Assembly (NCBI RefSeq): GCF_008329525.1 | Contig: NZ_NPKQ01000013.1 | Span: 59,121-123,120 of the forward strand | Direction of reading: 5' to 3' | DNA length: 64,000 bases | Source: Tardiphaga sp. P9-11 | GTDB taxonomy: Bacteria > Pseudomonadota > Alphaproteobacteria > Rhizobiales > Xanthobacteraceae | In this document: piece by piece, positions 25,005 through 34,781 of the stretch | Layout of the letters: every line of letters starts with the position of its first letter | Position numbering within the stretch: the first letter of the stretch is position 1 | Translations under genes and position numbers: made by a program | Notes under the pieces: generated by a model | The model's database searches: none | Told to the model about the DNA's origin: nothing | Seen by the model: only the letters and a program-made list of their open reading frames with translations

Positions 25005-27781
25005 GCGGCGTGATCTTTCTTCAGGGCCTCGAGGGCTGCCAGCACCTTGTCCGGCGACAGTGGCAGCGAGGTGATGCGGACGCCGACAGCGTCCTCTAGC
25101 GCATTAGCAATGGCGCTGGCTACGCCGAGAATGCCGGCCTCGCCCACGCCCTTTGCACCCAGCGGCCCATGCGCCAGCCCCTGTTCGAGGGTTACCGATT
25201 CAAAGATCGCCGGAACGTCCGACATGACAGGCACCCGGTATTGCTGCGGCGTCGCGCTGACCAGGCGGGCGCCATCAAATACTAGTTGCTCGAACAATGC
25301 TTGACCCAGTCCCTGGATGGCGCCGCCTTCGATCTGGCCGCGCACGGCCTCGGGGACCAAAGCTCGTCCCGCGTCCGCGATCGATACAAGCTTGAGCACA
25401 GTGATCTTGCCGGTCTCGGTGTCGACCTCGATTTCGGCGGCGACCCAGTTCGGCATCCAGTAAACAATCGGGGCATTGAGCGCGGCGGCGGAATCCGCCT
25501 CGACCTTGAATTCGCCGTCGCCGGAAAACTCCGCGCCCATGCCGCCGTAGTAGCCACGCATCAGCGCCGCCAGCAGCGTGGCGGTGTTGCCGCGGACAAT
25601 CTTGCCTTCGACAAGATCGAGTTCTTCCTTGGAGCAACCGAGTTGCCTGGCGGCGAAGGTCAAAACCTTGTCGCGCACCTCCACCGAGGCGCGCCGGATC
25701 GCTTCGCCGGTGACCGCCGTCGCCGAGCTGGCATGGGTGCCCTGGTCGAAGGCGGTCTGGTCGGTGTCGATCGCCGCCCGCGCGATCCGCTCCGGATCGA
25801 GCTTCAGCACCTCGGCCACGATGCGGCGGAACGCTTCCGTCGCGCCCTGCCCCATGTCAACTGTCGCGCAGTTGACAATCGCGCTGCCGTCGGCGGTGAC
25901 CTTGACGCGAGCCTGGGCGAACCTGCCCTGGCCGCCGCCATCCTTGAAGCCGATCGACAACCCCTTGCCGCGGGACAGATGCCGCCGACCCGGCGGCGCG
26001 CGGACACCCCAGTCGATCTTTTGCGCGGCCAGATCCAGTCCAGCAACGAGATCGCAATCGATGGCGCTGTCGCCGGCGCGATAGGGCTCGCCGGGCGACA
26101 GTAAATTGCGGCGCCGGATCTCGAACGGGTCGAGGCCAAGCCGACGCGCGATCATGTCGACCTGACTCTCCGACGCCCACGACGCCTGGGTACCGCCGAA
26201 ACCGCGAAACGAGCCCGCCGGCACGGTATTAGTGCGAACGGCGATCGCCCTGCTGTCGAGCGCCTGCCAGCGATACGGACCACCGATGCGATAGCCTACC
26301 TTGTCGGCGACCAGCGGACTGGCATCAGCATAAGCGCCACCGTCCAGCACGATGTAGGAACGGCGGGCGAGGAAATCGCCGTCCCGCGATACGGCGGTTT
26401 CAAGCCGCAACGTCGCCGAATGCTGCGACAGCGATGCAAAACCTTCATCCATTGTCTGCGTCAGCCGCACGGGCTTGTTGATCTTCAGCGCCAGCAGCAC
26501 GACCAGCGGTTCGATCTTGCAATAGCTCTTGGCGCCGAAGCCACCGCCGATCGGCAGCGTGCGGACCCGCACCGCGTGCTCGGGCAGGCTGCAGATCTCG
26601 GCGATTTCCTGGCGCAGCAGGAAGGGATCCTGGTTGCACGACCACACCTCAACGCCCTCGCCAAGCGGACGCGCGCCGGTCACCGACGGCTCGAGGTGAA
26701 CATGCGCCATCCGCGAAAACGCGAAGTCGTCGGTGAAAACGTGATCGGCCGCGGCAAAGGCGACATCGAGATCGCCGAGCCGGTGGTGAAATTCATACAG
26801 CACGTTCGGTGCGTGCTCCATCGCCGTAGTCACGCTGACGCCGTGCGCGGGAATGCCGCCGCGGCTTGGCGTCTCGAACAACAATGGCGCGCCGATGGCC
26901 ATCGCCTCGTCGGGAGTCGCGACTGCGACGAGCACGTCGTATGACACGGCGATCAGTGACAGCGCCCGGATCGCGGTGGCCGCGTCCACCGCAGCCACGG
27001 CGGCGACGGGTTCGCCGACGTGCCGCACACGATCGATCGCGAGCAGCGGCTGGTCCTTGATCCACAATCCGTAGGTATGGACCGGGAGCCGGCGCAGGTC
27101 GTCGCCGGTGACGATAGCCAGCACGCCCTCCAACGCCAGCGCCGGTGCCACATCGATCGCCAAGATGCGCGCATGCGGATGCGGGCTACGAAGGAGCTTG
27201 ATCTCAGCGCCACCGGCTGTCGGCGTATCGACGAGAAAGAATGGTTGGCCAGTTACCTTGGCGGTTTCCTCCGGGCGCCAGCGCCGGCCATCAGGCGTCG
27301 CCCGACCCTTCATCGCGATGGCCCTGACGACGGCTTCCTCGATCACCTGATAGCCGGTGCAGCGGCAGACATTCGCGCTCATCCAATTGCGGATCTGCTC
27401 GCGGCTGGGTTCCGGATGGCGTTGCAGCAGGGCTTCAGCGAGCAGGATCATGCCGGGCGTACACATGCCGCACTGGAATGCGTGAGCCTCGACAAAGGCG
27501 CGCTGCATCGCGCTCGGCGCCGCGCCGGGCGGCTGCAACCCCTGCACTGTGGTGACGTTGCTACCCGCCACCGCGTCGACCAGCGTGCTGCAAGACGTCA
27601 CCGGTAAGCCATTGACCAGCACGGTGCAGGCGCCACAGACACCATGGTCGCAGGCGACGCGTACGCCGCTGCGCGCGCAGCTTTGCGACAGCGCGTCGGA
27701 CAGCACGCGCGGCGCGCCGGCGGCGAGCGTCACTTGCTCGCCGTCGAGCATAAAGGACAGCGTAGTCTCGGTAATGCTCAC
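25001..27781 (-). CDS. Molybdenum hydroxylase, fused 2Fe-2S and molybdopterin subunits
   Basis: Xanthine dehydrogenase/CO-dehydrogenase-family hydroxylase, 926 residues. Residues 1-155 are the iron-sulphur subunit: plant-type cluster C44/C49/C52/C64 and second cluster C104/C107/C139/C141. Residues from about 160 are the Mo subunit, with the GGGFGAK and FRGFGGTQ cofactor loops and the catalytic glutamate in GAKGVGEAG near the C-terminus. The GTG start at 27781 overlaps the FAD-subunit stop by 4 nt and has GGGAG 9 nt upstream. The two subunits are normally separate genes. Such enzymes hydroxylate carbon next to ring nitrogen, so an N-heterocycle is the likely substrate. Confidence 0.93.
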   Translation of the reverse strand: MSITETTLSFMLDGEQVTLAAGAPRVLSDALSQSCARSGVRVACDHGVCGACTVLVNGLPVTSCSTLVDAVAGSNVTTVQGLQPPGAAPSAMQRAFVEAHAFQCGMCTPGMILLAEALLQRHPEPSREQIRNWMSANVCRCTGYQVIEEAVVRAIAMKGRATPDGRRWRPEETAKVTGQPFFLVDTPTAGGAEIKLLRSPHPHARILAIDVAPALALEGVLAIVTGDDLRRLPVHTYGLWIKDQPLLAIDRVRHVGEPVAAVAAVDAATAIRALSLIAVSYDVLVAVATPDEAMAIGAPLLFETPSRGGIPAHGVSVTTAMEHAPNVLYEFHHRLGDLDVAFAAADHVFTDDFAFSRMAHVHLEPSVTGARPLGEGVEVWSCNQDPFLLRQEIAEICSLPEHAVRVRTLPIGGGFGAKSYCKIEPLVVLLALKINKPVRLTQTMDEGFASLSQHSATLRLETAVSRDGDFLARRSYIVLDGGAYADASPLVADKVGYRIGGPYRWQALDSRAIAVRTNTVPAGSFRGFGGTQASWASESQVDMIARRLGLDPFEIRRRNLLSPGEPYRAGDSAIDCDLVAGLDLAAQKIDWGVRAPPGRRHLSRGKGLSIGFKDGGGQGRFAQARVKVTADGSAIVNCATVDMGQGATEAFRRIVAEVLKLDPERIARAAIDTDQTAFDQGTHASSATAVTGEAIRRASVEVRDKVLTFAARQLGCSKEELDLVEGKIVRGNTATLLAALMRGYYGGMGAEFSGDGEFKVEADSAAALNAPIVYWMPNWVAAEIEVDTETGKITVLKLVSIADAGRALVPEAVRGQIEGGAIQGLGQALFEQLVFDGARLVSATPQQYRVPVMSDVPAIFESVTLEQGLAHGPLGAKGVGEAGILGVASAIANALEDAVGVRITSLPLSPDKVLAALEALKKDHAA

Positions 27782-28662
27782 GCGGCTATCTCCCGGATCA
27801 GGCGGGACAGCAGAACCGAAGCCACGGTCTCGCGATAGTTCGCGACCCCGAACCAGGGTACTGTCGGCGCCGGCATCTGCCGGACCGCGCCCCGCGCCGT
27901 GTCGTCGGCACGTGCATGCAGCTCGGACAATGCGACGCCGGCAACTGGCAGGTCGCAGGTGAACGGCCATCGATGGCACCCGCCTATCACCGCGCACGCA
28001 CTCACCACCGCGCCGCCGGCGCAATCAATGCACAGCGCCACCGACAGGACTGGCCGCAGGCTGCGATCGTAGAGAAGCCGCCGCGTCGTTCCCGCCACCG
28101 GCAGAGGCACGCGCAGTTTCTCGGCTAGACCGCCGCGCTCGAAAAATGAATCCGCGGCCTCGCCGAACTTCCGCACCGCGATCATGTCGCCGCGAGAATC
28201 GCGTGTTGAATACAACATGGACGCGCCGAGCGCCGACAGCAGCACGGCGCCTTCGTAGCCGGACATCAGCGCGAGCAGATTACCCGCCACCGTCCCCTGC
28301 ATCCTAATCCGGATATTCGCGATCCGCTCCCAGCATCGCGCGAGATCGGGAAGCCATGCGAGCAGCACGTCACTGTTCGCCACGGCATCATGGCGGGCAC
28401 CCGCGCCGACCTCGATTGCGTCGCGCTGCGGCGACAGGCGGATGGCGTCGATATCGGCGACACCGCCGAGGAGCACCAATGCGGGAGGTGCCAACCCATC
28501 TTTCATGCGGTTGACGACATCGATCCCGCCGGCCATCGCCATCGCCCCCGGCTCGCGAGCAAGCATCCCGCGCGCCTCATCGAGGTCTCGGGGACGAAGC
28601 AACAGGAAATCGGGAATTCGGCTGCGCGATCGATGACTGGCGACATATGAAGAGTGTGACAT
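27778..28662 (-). CDS. FAD-binding medium subunit of the molybdenum hydroxylase (CoxM-like)
   Basis: A 294-residue protein that passes electrons from the 2Fe-2S clusters to the final acceptor. It has the FAD-binding MAGGIDVVNRMKDG segment and the IRIRMQGTVAGNLL motif of the CoxM family. The ATG at 28662 has GGAAG just upstream; the open frame continues to 28887 but would overrun the divergent gene's start. First gene of the minus-strand operon FAD subunit - fused hydroxylase - tetR, overlapping the hydroxylase gene by 4 nt. Confidence 0.9.
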   Translation of the reverse strand: MSHSSYVASHRSRSRIPDFLLLRPRDLDEARGMLAREPGAMAMAGGIDVVNRMKDGLAPPALVLLGGVADIDAIRLSPQRDAIEVGAGARHDAVANSDVLLAWLPDLARCWERIANIRIRMQGTVAGNLLALMSGYEGAVLLSALGASMLYSTRDSRGDMIAVRKFGEAADSFFERGGLAEKLRVPLPVAGTTRRLLYDRSLRPVLSVALCIDCAGGAVVSACAVIGGCHRWPFTCDLPVAGVALSELHARADDTARGAVRQMPAPTVPWFGVANYRETVASVLLSRLIREIAA

Positions 28663-28704
28663 GGCTTCCAATAATGTGGGCCGTTTCCAGTTCGGCACCG
28701 GACT

Positions 28705-28720
28705 TGCAAAGACGTTTGCA
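28705..28720. promoter_or_regulatory. Inverted repeat in the divergent promoter of the Mo-hydroxylase block
   Basis: TGCAAA-GACG-TTTGCA is a perfect 6+6 inverted repeat in the 99-nt gap between the FAD-subunit gene (minus) and the maleate-isomerase-like gene (plus). CCTTGCAAAGG at 28725-28735 repeats half of it. A regulator here could control both directions. Confidence 0.5.
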
Positions 28721-28761
28721 CCCTCCTTGCAAAGGGCCTGCCAACACAGAAAGCTTGCGCA

Positions 28762-29508
28762 ATGACAGACAGACTTGGCTACCGTCTCAAGATCGGAATC
28801 GTAATTCCATCGACCAACACGACGGTGCAGCCGGAGACCGACGGAATGCGTCCGACCGGCGTCACCAATCACATTGGGCGCATTCATATTCCCGATCTAC
28901 CGCTCGGCAACGATGCGGAGTTCGAGACCATGGTCGATGCCATCGGGCCCGATCTCTATCCTTGCATCGACCGCGTGATGACCTGCAAGCCGGCGCATCT
29001 GGTGATGGGGATGTCGATCCCGACATTCTGGGGCGGCAAGGCCGGCAGCGAGCGGTTGCTCGCCCGTCTCGAAGAGCGCGCGAAAGTGCCGGTCACTATG
29101 GGCTCCGCAGCATGTATTGCAGCGTTGAAGTGCTTTCCGGCCGTCAAACGCATCGGCCTTCTGACGCCTTATCAACCGGTCGGCGACGCCAACGTCGCGC
29201 GCTATTTCAGCGACCATGGATACGAGATCGCCGCGGTGCATAGTTTGAAACGACCGAGCGAAGTGCAGATCGCCCACGCCACCGAGCTCGACATCATCGA
29301 CGGGTTCAAGACGCTTGCGGCAATCGGCGTGGATGCCATCGTTCAGGCCGGGACGGATCTCGCGGCGATCGATCTCGCTGCCGAGGCGGAGCGCTGGCTT
29401 GGTATCCCCGTGATCGCGATCAACGCGGCCACTTACTGGTACGCGCTTCGCCGCAGCGGAATCGACGATCGCATGCACCACTACGGTTCTCTTCTCGCAC
29501 TTCACTAG
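28762..29508 (+). CDS. Maleate isomerase / Asp-Glu racemase-fold protein lacking canonical cysteines
   Basis: A 248-residue member of the maleate cis-trans isomerase/arylmalonate decarboxylase family. The family ligand region is visible as IVIPSTNTTVQPE near residue 12. The two catalytic cysteines expected in the ACTS-like and CTN-like motifs appear as VMGMSIPTF (81-89) and QAGTDL (195-200), so neither is present at those places. It may therefore be a non-isomerising relative or use other residues. First plus-strand gene of the block, divergent from the Mo hydroxylase; 275 nt separate it from the RidA gene. Confidence 0.8.
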   Translation: MTDRLGYRLKIGIVIPSTNTTVQPETDGMRPTGVTNHIGRIHIPDLPLGNDAEFETMVDAIGPDLYPCIDRVMTCKPAHLVMGMSIPTFWGGKAGSERLLARLEERAKVPVTMGSAACIAALKCFPAVKRIGLLTPYQPVGDANVARYFSDHGYEIAAVHSLKRPSEVQIAHATELDIIDGFKTLAAIGVDAIVQAGTDLAAIDLAAEAERWLGIPVIAINAATYWYALRRSGIDDRMHHYGSLLALH

Positions 29509-29702
29509 TTGTCGCGGCGCTGTTTGCACAAGGTTCGTCCATCCGACGAGAAAAACGCGCATCCCATAAGCAAAAGCGCTGCAAAGCCCTCTCATCCGCT
29601 CGTGCCGACGCTTCCTCCGCACACCGCCTTTCACCACAAAATTCAATTATCATAGAGAGTTATCGTCATGCCTCTTCTTCCCGGCGCCGCCAGGACCTGC
29701 TT

Positions 29703-29724
29703 CATAAGTAAGCATCTTATGCAT
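29703..29724 (+). promoter_or_regulatory. 22-bp repeated element, copy 1, upstream of ridA-like gene
   Basis: Matches copy 2 (30306-30327) at 19 of 22 positions, with core TAAGTAAGC(A/G)TCTT(A/C)TGCAT. This copy is also an inverted repeat, CATAAG-N7-CTTATG. It lies 59 nt before the RidA-like gene. The size and symmetry fit a TetR-type operator. Confidence 0.6.
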
Positions 29725-29783
29725 ATATATCCGATCCCGTTGGCCTCCCGCGCCCGACAGCCTATGCAGCAGGAACCAGCACA

Positions 29784-30251
29784 ATGACCAGAAACGCCGA
29801 AGCACAACTCCGCGCCCTGGGCCTTGAACTGCCACCGGTGCCACCGGCGCGAGGCGCGTTCAAACCGTATTCGCGATCGGGATCGCTTATCTTTCTCGCC
29901 GGCCAGATCTGCGAGTGGAACGGCGAGGTCCGCTTCGCCGGGCAGGTCGGGGTGACGCATGATCTGCCGACCGGACAGAAGGCCGCGCAACTGTGCGCGC
30001 TAAATCTGTTGGCTTCACTGAGCCTTGCGCTCGATGGCGAGCTTGACCGCGTGGTTTGCTGCCACCGGCTAGGCGGCTTTGTTTGCGCGCAACCCGGCTA
30101 TCCCGATGTCCCCAAGGTCGTGAACGGCGCTTCCGATTTGATGTTTGCCGTATTCGGCGAGCGCGGTCGCCATGCGCGCACGGCTGTCGGCGTCGCCACG
30201 CTTCCCGCCGGAGCCAGCGTCGAGGTCGATGGAATCTTCGAAGTGTCCTGA
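29784..30251 (+). CDS. RidA/YjgF-family protein (RutC-like position)
   Basis: A 155-residue Rid-family protein. Members hydrolyse reactive enamines/imines or aminoacrylate. Visible family marks are LIFLAGQICEWNG, the region AQLCALNLLASL, and the C-terminal HARTAVGVATLPAGASVEVDGIFEV containing the conserved arginine. The RutC protein of uracil degradation belongs to this family, and RutB-like and RutD-like genes lie 3 kb downstream, so an aminoacrylate-type intermediate is plausible. Preceded by repeat copy 1. Confidence 0.88.
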   Translation: MTRNAEAQLRALGLELPPVPPARGAFKPYSRSGSLIFLAGQICEWNGEVRFAGQVGVTHDLPTGQKAAQLCALNLLASLSLALDGELDRVVCCHRLGGFVCAQPGYPDVPKVVNGASDLMFAVFGERGRHARTAVGVATLPAGASVEVDGIFEVS

Positions 30252-30305
30252 CACGAAAATGAGCACGCCTCCAACTGGCACGTTTCTCGCTAGAGATCGT
30301 CCAGC

Positions 30306-30327
30306 CGTAAGTAAGCGTCTTCTGCAT
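30306..30327 (+). promoter_or_regulatory. 22-bp repeated element, copy 2, upstream of ABC importer
   Basis: Second copy of the element at 29703-29724, differing at three positions, 35 nt upstream of the binding-protein ATG. Two copies upstream of consecutive genes indicate one regulator acting at two promoters. Confidence 0.6.
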
Positions 30328-30362
30328 TCAAATCGTGCACTCACTCAGAAAGCAGTTCCGTC

Positions 30363-31493
30363 ATGACCGATGATACGCGCCGCCCCGCCACCTTCCCGCA
30401 CACCGGTCTCACGCGACGCTCGGCGCTCAAGGCCGCTGCCGCGCTCGCCGTTACCGGCGCCACGACACGTTTAGCAGCGCCGGCGCTCGCGCAGGCCGCT
30501 CGGCCCGTCAAGCTGACGCTGCCATGGCTGGCCAACGGCTCGACGCTGTTCGCTTACGTCGCCAAGAACCAGGGCTTCTTCAAGAAGCGCGGCATCGACA
30601 TTACGATCAGCCGCGGCTTCGGCTCGGTGGCAGCCGCTCAAGCGGTCGGCGCCGGCGAGTTCGACTTCGGCTTTATCTTCGCCGGCGGTACCATTCTCGG
30701 TGCCGCCCGCGGCCTTCCGCTGGTAGCGGTATCGACGCTTGGCTACGACGCAACGATGGGTATCGCCCTGCGCGGTGACAGCCCAATCAAGACGGCGAAG
30801 GATTTGCAGGGCAAGAAGATCGGCACCGTGCCGACCTCCGCGGAGTCGCCGTACTGGCCTGCCTTCGCGCGCAAGGCCGGGATCGATACCGGTGCCGTCA
30901 CCATGGTCCAGATGGACAACCGGGTGCTCGAGCAGAGCCTGGTCAACAAGCAGGTCGACGCCATCACCGCGATCGGCACGTCCAGCATCCCCGTGATCAT
31001 GGCCATGAAGGAGCCGTGCCGTTTCATGCTGTGGAGCACGGCGGGCATCACGCTCTATGCCGGCCAGGTGGTGACGCGGCAGGATGTGTTCGCCAAGGAC
31101 AAAGAACTGTGTCGCGCCGTCAACGACGCGCTGACGGAGGGACTGGCCTACGCGCTGAAGGATCCGGAAGCCGGCGTCGATATCTTCCTCAAGGAAATTC
31201 CGGAAATGGGCATCACCGCGGGCGGGAAGGAAAACGCCAGAATCTCGCAGGGTTTAATGCACTACACCGTAATTTCGAAAGAAGCTGAAACGCAGTCGAT
31301 CGGCTATACCGACATGACGAAGGCCAGCGAAATGGTCGACATGGTGATGGAATTCGGCGCGCCGAAGGATGCTAAGAAGCCCCTGGTCAGCGAGTTGTTC
31401 ACCAACGAGCTGGTGGGTTCGGTGAAGTTCTCGCCTGAAGAATGGGCGAAAGTGAAGAAGAACGTCGCCGAATACGCCGCGATCCTCGGCTGA
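30363..31493 (+). CDS. NMT1/SsuA-type ABC transporter substrate-binding protein
   Basis: A 376-residue periplasmic protein with a probable twin-arginine signal (LTRRSALKAAAALAVTG, cleavage after ALAQA). The mature domain has the NMT1/SsuA pattern, for example AKNQGFFKKRGIDITI and LQGKKIGTVPTSAESPYW. This group binds sulfonates, nitrate, thiamine precursors, pyrimidines and similar small molecules. It begins the plus-strand run SBP-ATPase-permease-RutB-like-RutD-like, with junctions of 4 nt or overlapping. Confidence 0.9.
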   Translation: MTDDTRRPATFPHTGLTRRSALKAAAALAVTGATTRLAAPALAQAARPVKLTLPWLANGSTLFAYVAKNQGFFKKRGIDITISRGFGSVAAAQAVGAGEFDFGFIFAGGTILGAARGLPLVAVSTLGYDATMGIALRGDSPIKTAKDLQGKKIGTVPTSAESPYWPAFARKAGIDTGAVTMVQMDNRVLEQSLVNKQVDAITAIGTSSIPVIMAMKEPCRFMLWSTAGITLYAGQVVTRQDVFAKDKELCRAVNDALTEGLAYALKDPEAGVDIFLKEIPEMGITAGGKENARISQGLMHYTVISKEAETQSIGYTDMTKASEMVDMVMEFGAPKDAKKPLVSELFTNELVGSVKFSPEEWAKVKKNVAEYAAILG

Positions 31494-31497
31494 GCGC

Positions 31498-32282
<785 letters not shown>

Positions 32283-32286
<4 letters not shown>

Positions 32287-33134
32287 ACGGGATTGTAAAA
32301 AATTCAGATCTGGCGCCGACGAGCGCGGCTTCCGCGCGGGCCCCCTTGCCGGCGCCGAGTCCGCCGTCGCGCCTCGGCGTGCTGCGCGGGCAGGCCCGCC
32401 TGGTCGTACTGCCGGTCATCGCCGCGGCGCTGGTGATCACGGGCTGGGAAGCCGTGGTCCGCATCAAGCAGATCCCCAACACCCTGCTACCCGCGCCGTC
32501 CGCGGTGGCGATCCGTCTGACGGAGACATTGCCGTTTCTGCTCGGCCAGGCCGTACCGACGACGCTGGAAACCATCGCCAGCTTTCTGATCTCGATGGTG
32601 CTCGGTATCAGCCTCGCGGTGCTGATTTGCAAGTCGCGGCTGATGCGCGACGCGCTGTATCCGAACATCGTGCTGTTCCAGTTGATTCCGAAGATCGCGC
32701 TGGCGCCGCTGTTCATCGTCTGGCTCGGCATTGGCAGCACGTCGCGCATCACCTTCGGCGTATTCATCTCGTTCTTTCCGGTGGTGGTAGCGACGCTGAC
32801 CGGCCTGACGTCGGTCGACCGCGACCTGCTGCGGCTGTGCAAGGCCGTCGGCGCAGACGAGTCGCGGATCTATGCCAAGGTCCGGTTTCCCGCGGCCGTG
32901 CCGCATCTGTTTTCCGGACTGAAGATCGCCATCACCTTTGCCATGATCGGCGTCATCGTCGGCGAGTTCATCACCGCGCAGGCCGGGCTCGGCTACATGA
33001 TCCTGTTCGCGGCCTCGCAGGCGGAGATGACGTTGATCTTCGCGTCGATTGTCGTGCTCTGCGTGATCGGCCTCGTTCTCTACGGGATTATCGTCATGGC
33101 CGAAGCGCTGGCGCTCAAGAAGTATGGAGCCTGA
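32283..33134 (+). CDS. NMT1-type ABC transporter permease
   Basis: SsuC/TauC-like inner-membrane permease, 283 residues, GTG start inside the ATPase stop (GTGA). An N-terminal proline/alanine-rich cytoplasmic stretch of about 40 residues precedes roughly six membrane segments; the EAA loop is near ESRIYAKVRFPAAVPHLFSGLKIA. It ends 3 nt before the RutB-like gene. Confidence 0.92.
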
Positions 33135-33137
33135 TCG

Positions 33138-33869
33138 ATGGACTCAACCAGCCCGGCCATCGTCCTGTCACACGCCTCGGATGCGGTGACGATCACGGCC
33201 GAACCGGAGAGCCTCACCATCGGCCAGGCGACCACGGCGCTGGTCGTGGTAGACATGCAGAACGCCTATCTGTCCAAGAGCGGCTATCTCGACCGCGTCG
33301 GTTTCGACGTCTCGACCAGCGCGCCGGTGATCGACAAGGCGGCAGCCGTTCTGGCGGCCGCACGCGGTGCCGGCATGTTCGTCATCCATCTGCAGAACGG
33401 GTTCAACGCGCTGCAGACAGAAGCCGGGGGGCCAACGTCACCGGTCTGGCACAAGTCGAATGCGCTGAAATACATGCGCGCCAACCCGGCCGAGCGCGGC
33501 AAGCTGATCACCCACGGCACCTGGGACCATGACTTCGTCGAGCCGATGCGCCCCATCGCCGGCGAGGCGGTGATTCCGAAGGCGCGCTACAGCGGCTTTG
33601 CCGGCACCCACCTCGAACAACTGCTGCGCGCGCGCGGCATCACCACCATCGTGCTGGTCGGCGTCAACACTAATGTCTGCGTCGAAGCCACCCTGCGCGA
33701 TGCCTATCATCGCGAATTCTTCGCCCTGATGATTCCGGACGCCACCCTGCAGGCTGGATCCAATTCTATCTTCGAGGCAACAGTGTTCAATGTCACCCGC
33801 TTCTTCGGATGGGTGACCTCAAGTGAAAAAATGATTGCCGCACTGGCGAGCTTACCCAAACGAGTATGA
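33138..33869 (+). CDS. RutB-like cysteine amidohydrolase (isochorismatase family)
   Basis: A 243-residue cysteine hydrolase with the full triad D39 (VVVDMQNAY), K148 (PKARYSGF) and C181 (TNVCVEATLRDAY). Long stretches follow E. coli RutB, ureidoacrylate amidohydrolase: SGYLDRVGFDVS, AGGPTSPVWHKSNALK and NVTRFFGWV. RutB releases CO2 and ammonia from ureidoacrylate to give aminoacrylate. No rutA is present, so the acyl-urea or amide substrate must come from another route, probably the Mo hydroxylase. It overlaps the RutD-like gene by 4 nt. Confidence 0.88.
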   Translation: MDSTSPAIVLSHASDAVTITAEPESLTIGQATTALVVVDMQNAYLSKSGYLDRVGFDVSTSAPVIDKAAAVLAAARGAGMFVIHLQNGFNALQTEAGGPTSPVWHKSNALKYMRANPAERGKLITHGTWDHDFVEPMRPIAGEAVIPKARYSGFAGTHLEQLLRARGITTIVLVGVNTNVCVEATLRDAYHREFFALMIPDATLQAGSNSIFEATVFNVTRFFGWVTSSEKMIAALASLPKRV

Positions 33870-34663
33870 CAATGCCGAATTTTCTCAAGCGTCCCGATGG
33901 GCGCCTCGCCTACGATGTCAATGGCAGCGGCCCGCCGCTGTTGCTCGTAACGGGGCTGGGCGGGTCGCGGCACTACTGGGCGAACGTGGTGCCGGCGCTG
34001 GCGCGCGAATTCACCGTGATCACCCACGACCACATGGGCATCGGCGACAGCCAGGGCGACCGCATCGCGCACACGGTGGAAGCCCTGACCGATGACGTCG
34101 TGGCGCTGATGAACCACCTCGGACTCCCTCGAGCCAATCTGCTCGGTCATTCGACCGGTGCCGCCGTCGGCCAGATCTTGGCACAGGATCATCCACAGCG
34201 ATTGCTCAAGCTGGCGCTGTCGGCGGGATGGGCCGGTCCCGATTCCTACTTCGAACTGTGCTTCGCAGCTCGAAAATCCCTGCTGTTGGGATCCGGCATC
34301 GCTGCCTATCAGCGCTCCTCCGCCATATTCCTGTACCCGCCGTCCTGGATCAGCGCGGATGCCGCGCGTCTTGAAACGTTGCTAGCCGGCTTCATCGCGT
34401 CGACACCCCCTACCGACGTGCTTGCCGCCCGCATCGACATGATCGTGGCGTTCAATCGCCGCGCGCGCCGGCACGAGATCGCTGCACCGACCTTGGTGAT
34501 CTGTGCCGCAGACGACCAGTTGACGCCAATGCATCTTTCCGAGGAGCTTGCCTCCGGCATCCCGCAATCACGGCTGGTGCGCCTCGCCTGGGGCGGCCAC
34601 GCCTCATCGCAGACCGCTCCGGAAGGCTTTCTGAACGCCGTGCTCGACTTCTTTCGAACTTGA
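33866..34663 (+). CDS. RutD-like alpha/beta hydrolase
   Basis: A 265-residue alpha/beta hydrolase with nucleophile elbow G-H-S96-T-G and catalytic H245 in GGHASS. The pattern ARKSLLLGSGIAAYQRSSA then IFLYPPSW and the C-terminal WGGHAS segment follow RutD of the uracil pathway, proposed to hydrolyse aminoacrylate or a carbamate. E. coli RutD has alanine at the nucleophile place in my recollection, while this protein has serine. Overlap with the RutB-like gene marks them as one functional unit. Confidence 0.85.
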   Translation: MTMPNFLKRPDGRLAYDVNGSGPPLLLVTGLGGSRHYWANVVPALAREFTVITHDHMGIGDSQGDRIAHTVEALTDDVVALMNHLGLPRANLLGHSTGAAVGQILAQDHPQRLLKLALSAGWAGPDSYFELCFAARKSLLLGSGIAAYQRSSAIFLYPPSWISADAARLETLLAGFIASTPPTDVLAARIDMIVAFNRRARRHEIAAPTLVICAADDQLTPMHLSEELASGIPQSRLVRLAWGGHASSQTAPEGFLNAVLDFFRT

Positions 34664-34781
34664 TTGACAGTCTCGTTTCAGAAAACACGGCCGGAAGGAA
34701 TCCCATCGATTGGCGGCTCTGGGCCAGGAGCAGCCATTCATCTGAGCCCGCCTTGGACTTAAATTGAGATGAAAACGTCGG

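Noticed and set aside
27782..28024. Arginine-rich extension upstream of the fused Mo hydroxylase
   Set aside because: It lies antisense-free inside the FAD-subunit gene and is low-complexity; the GTG at 27781 with GGGAG and 4-nt overlap explains the start.
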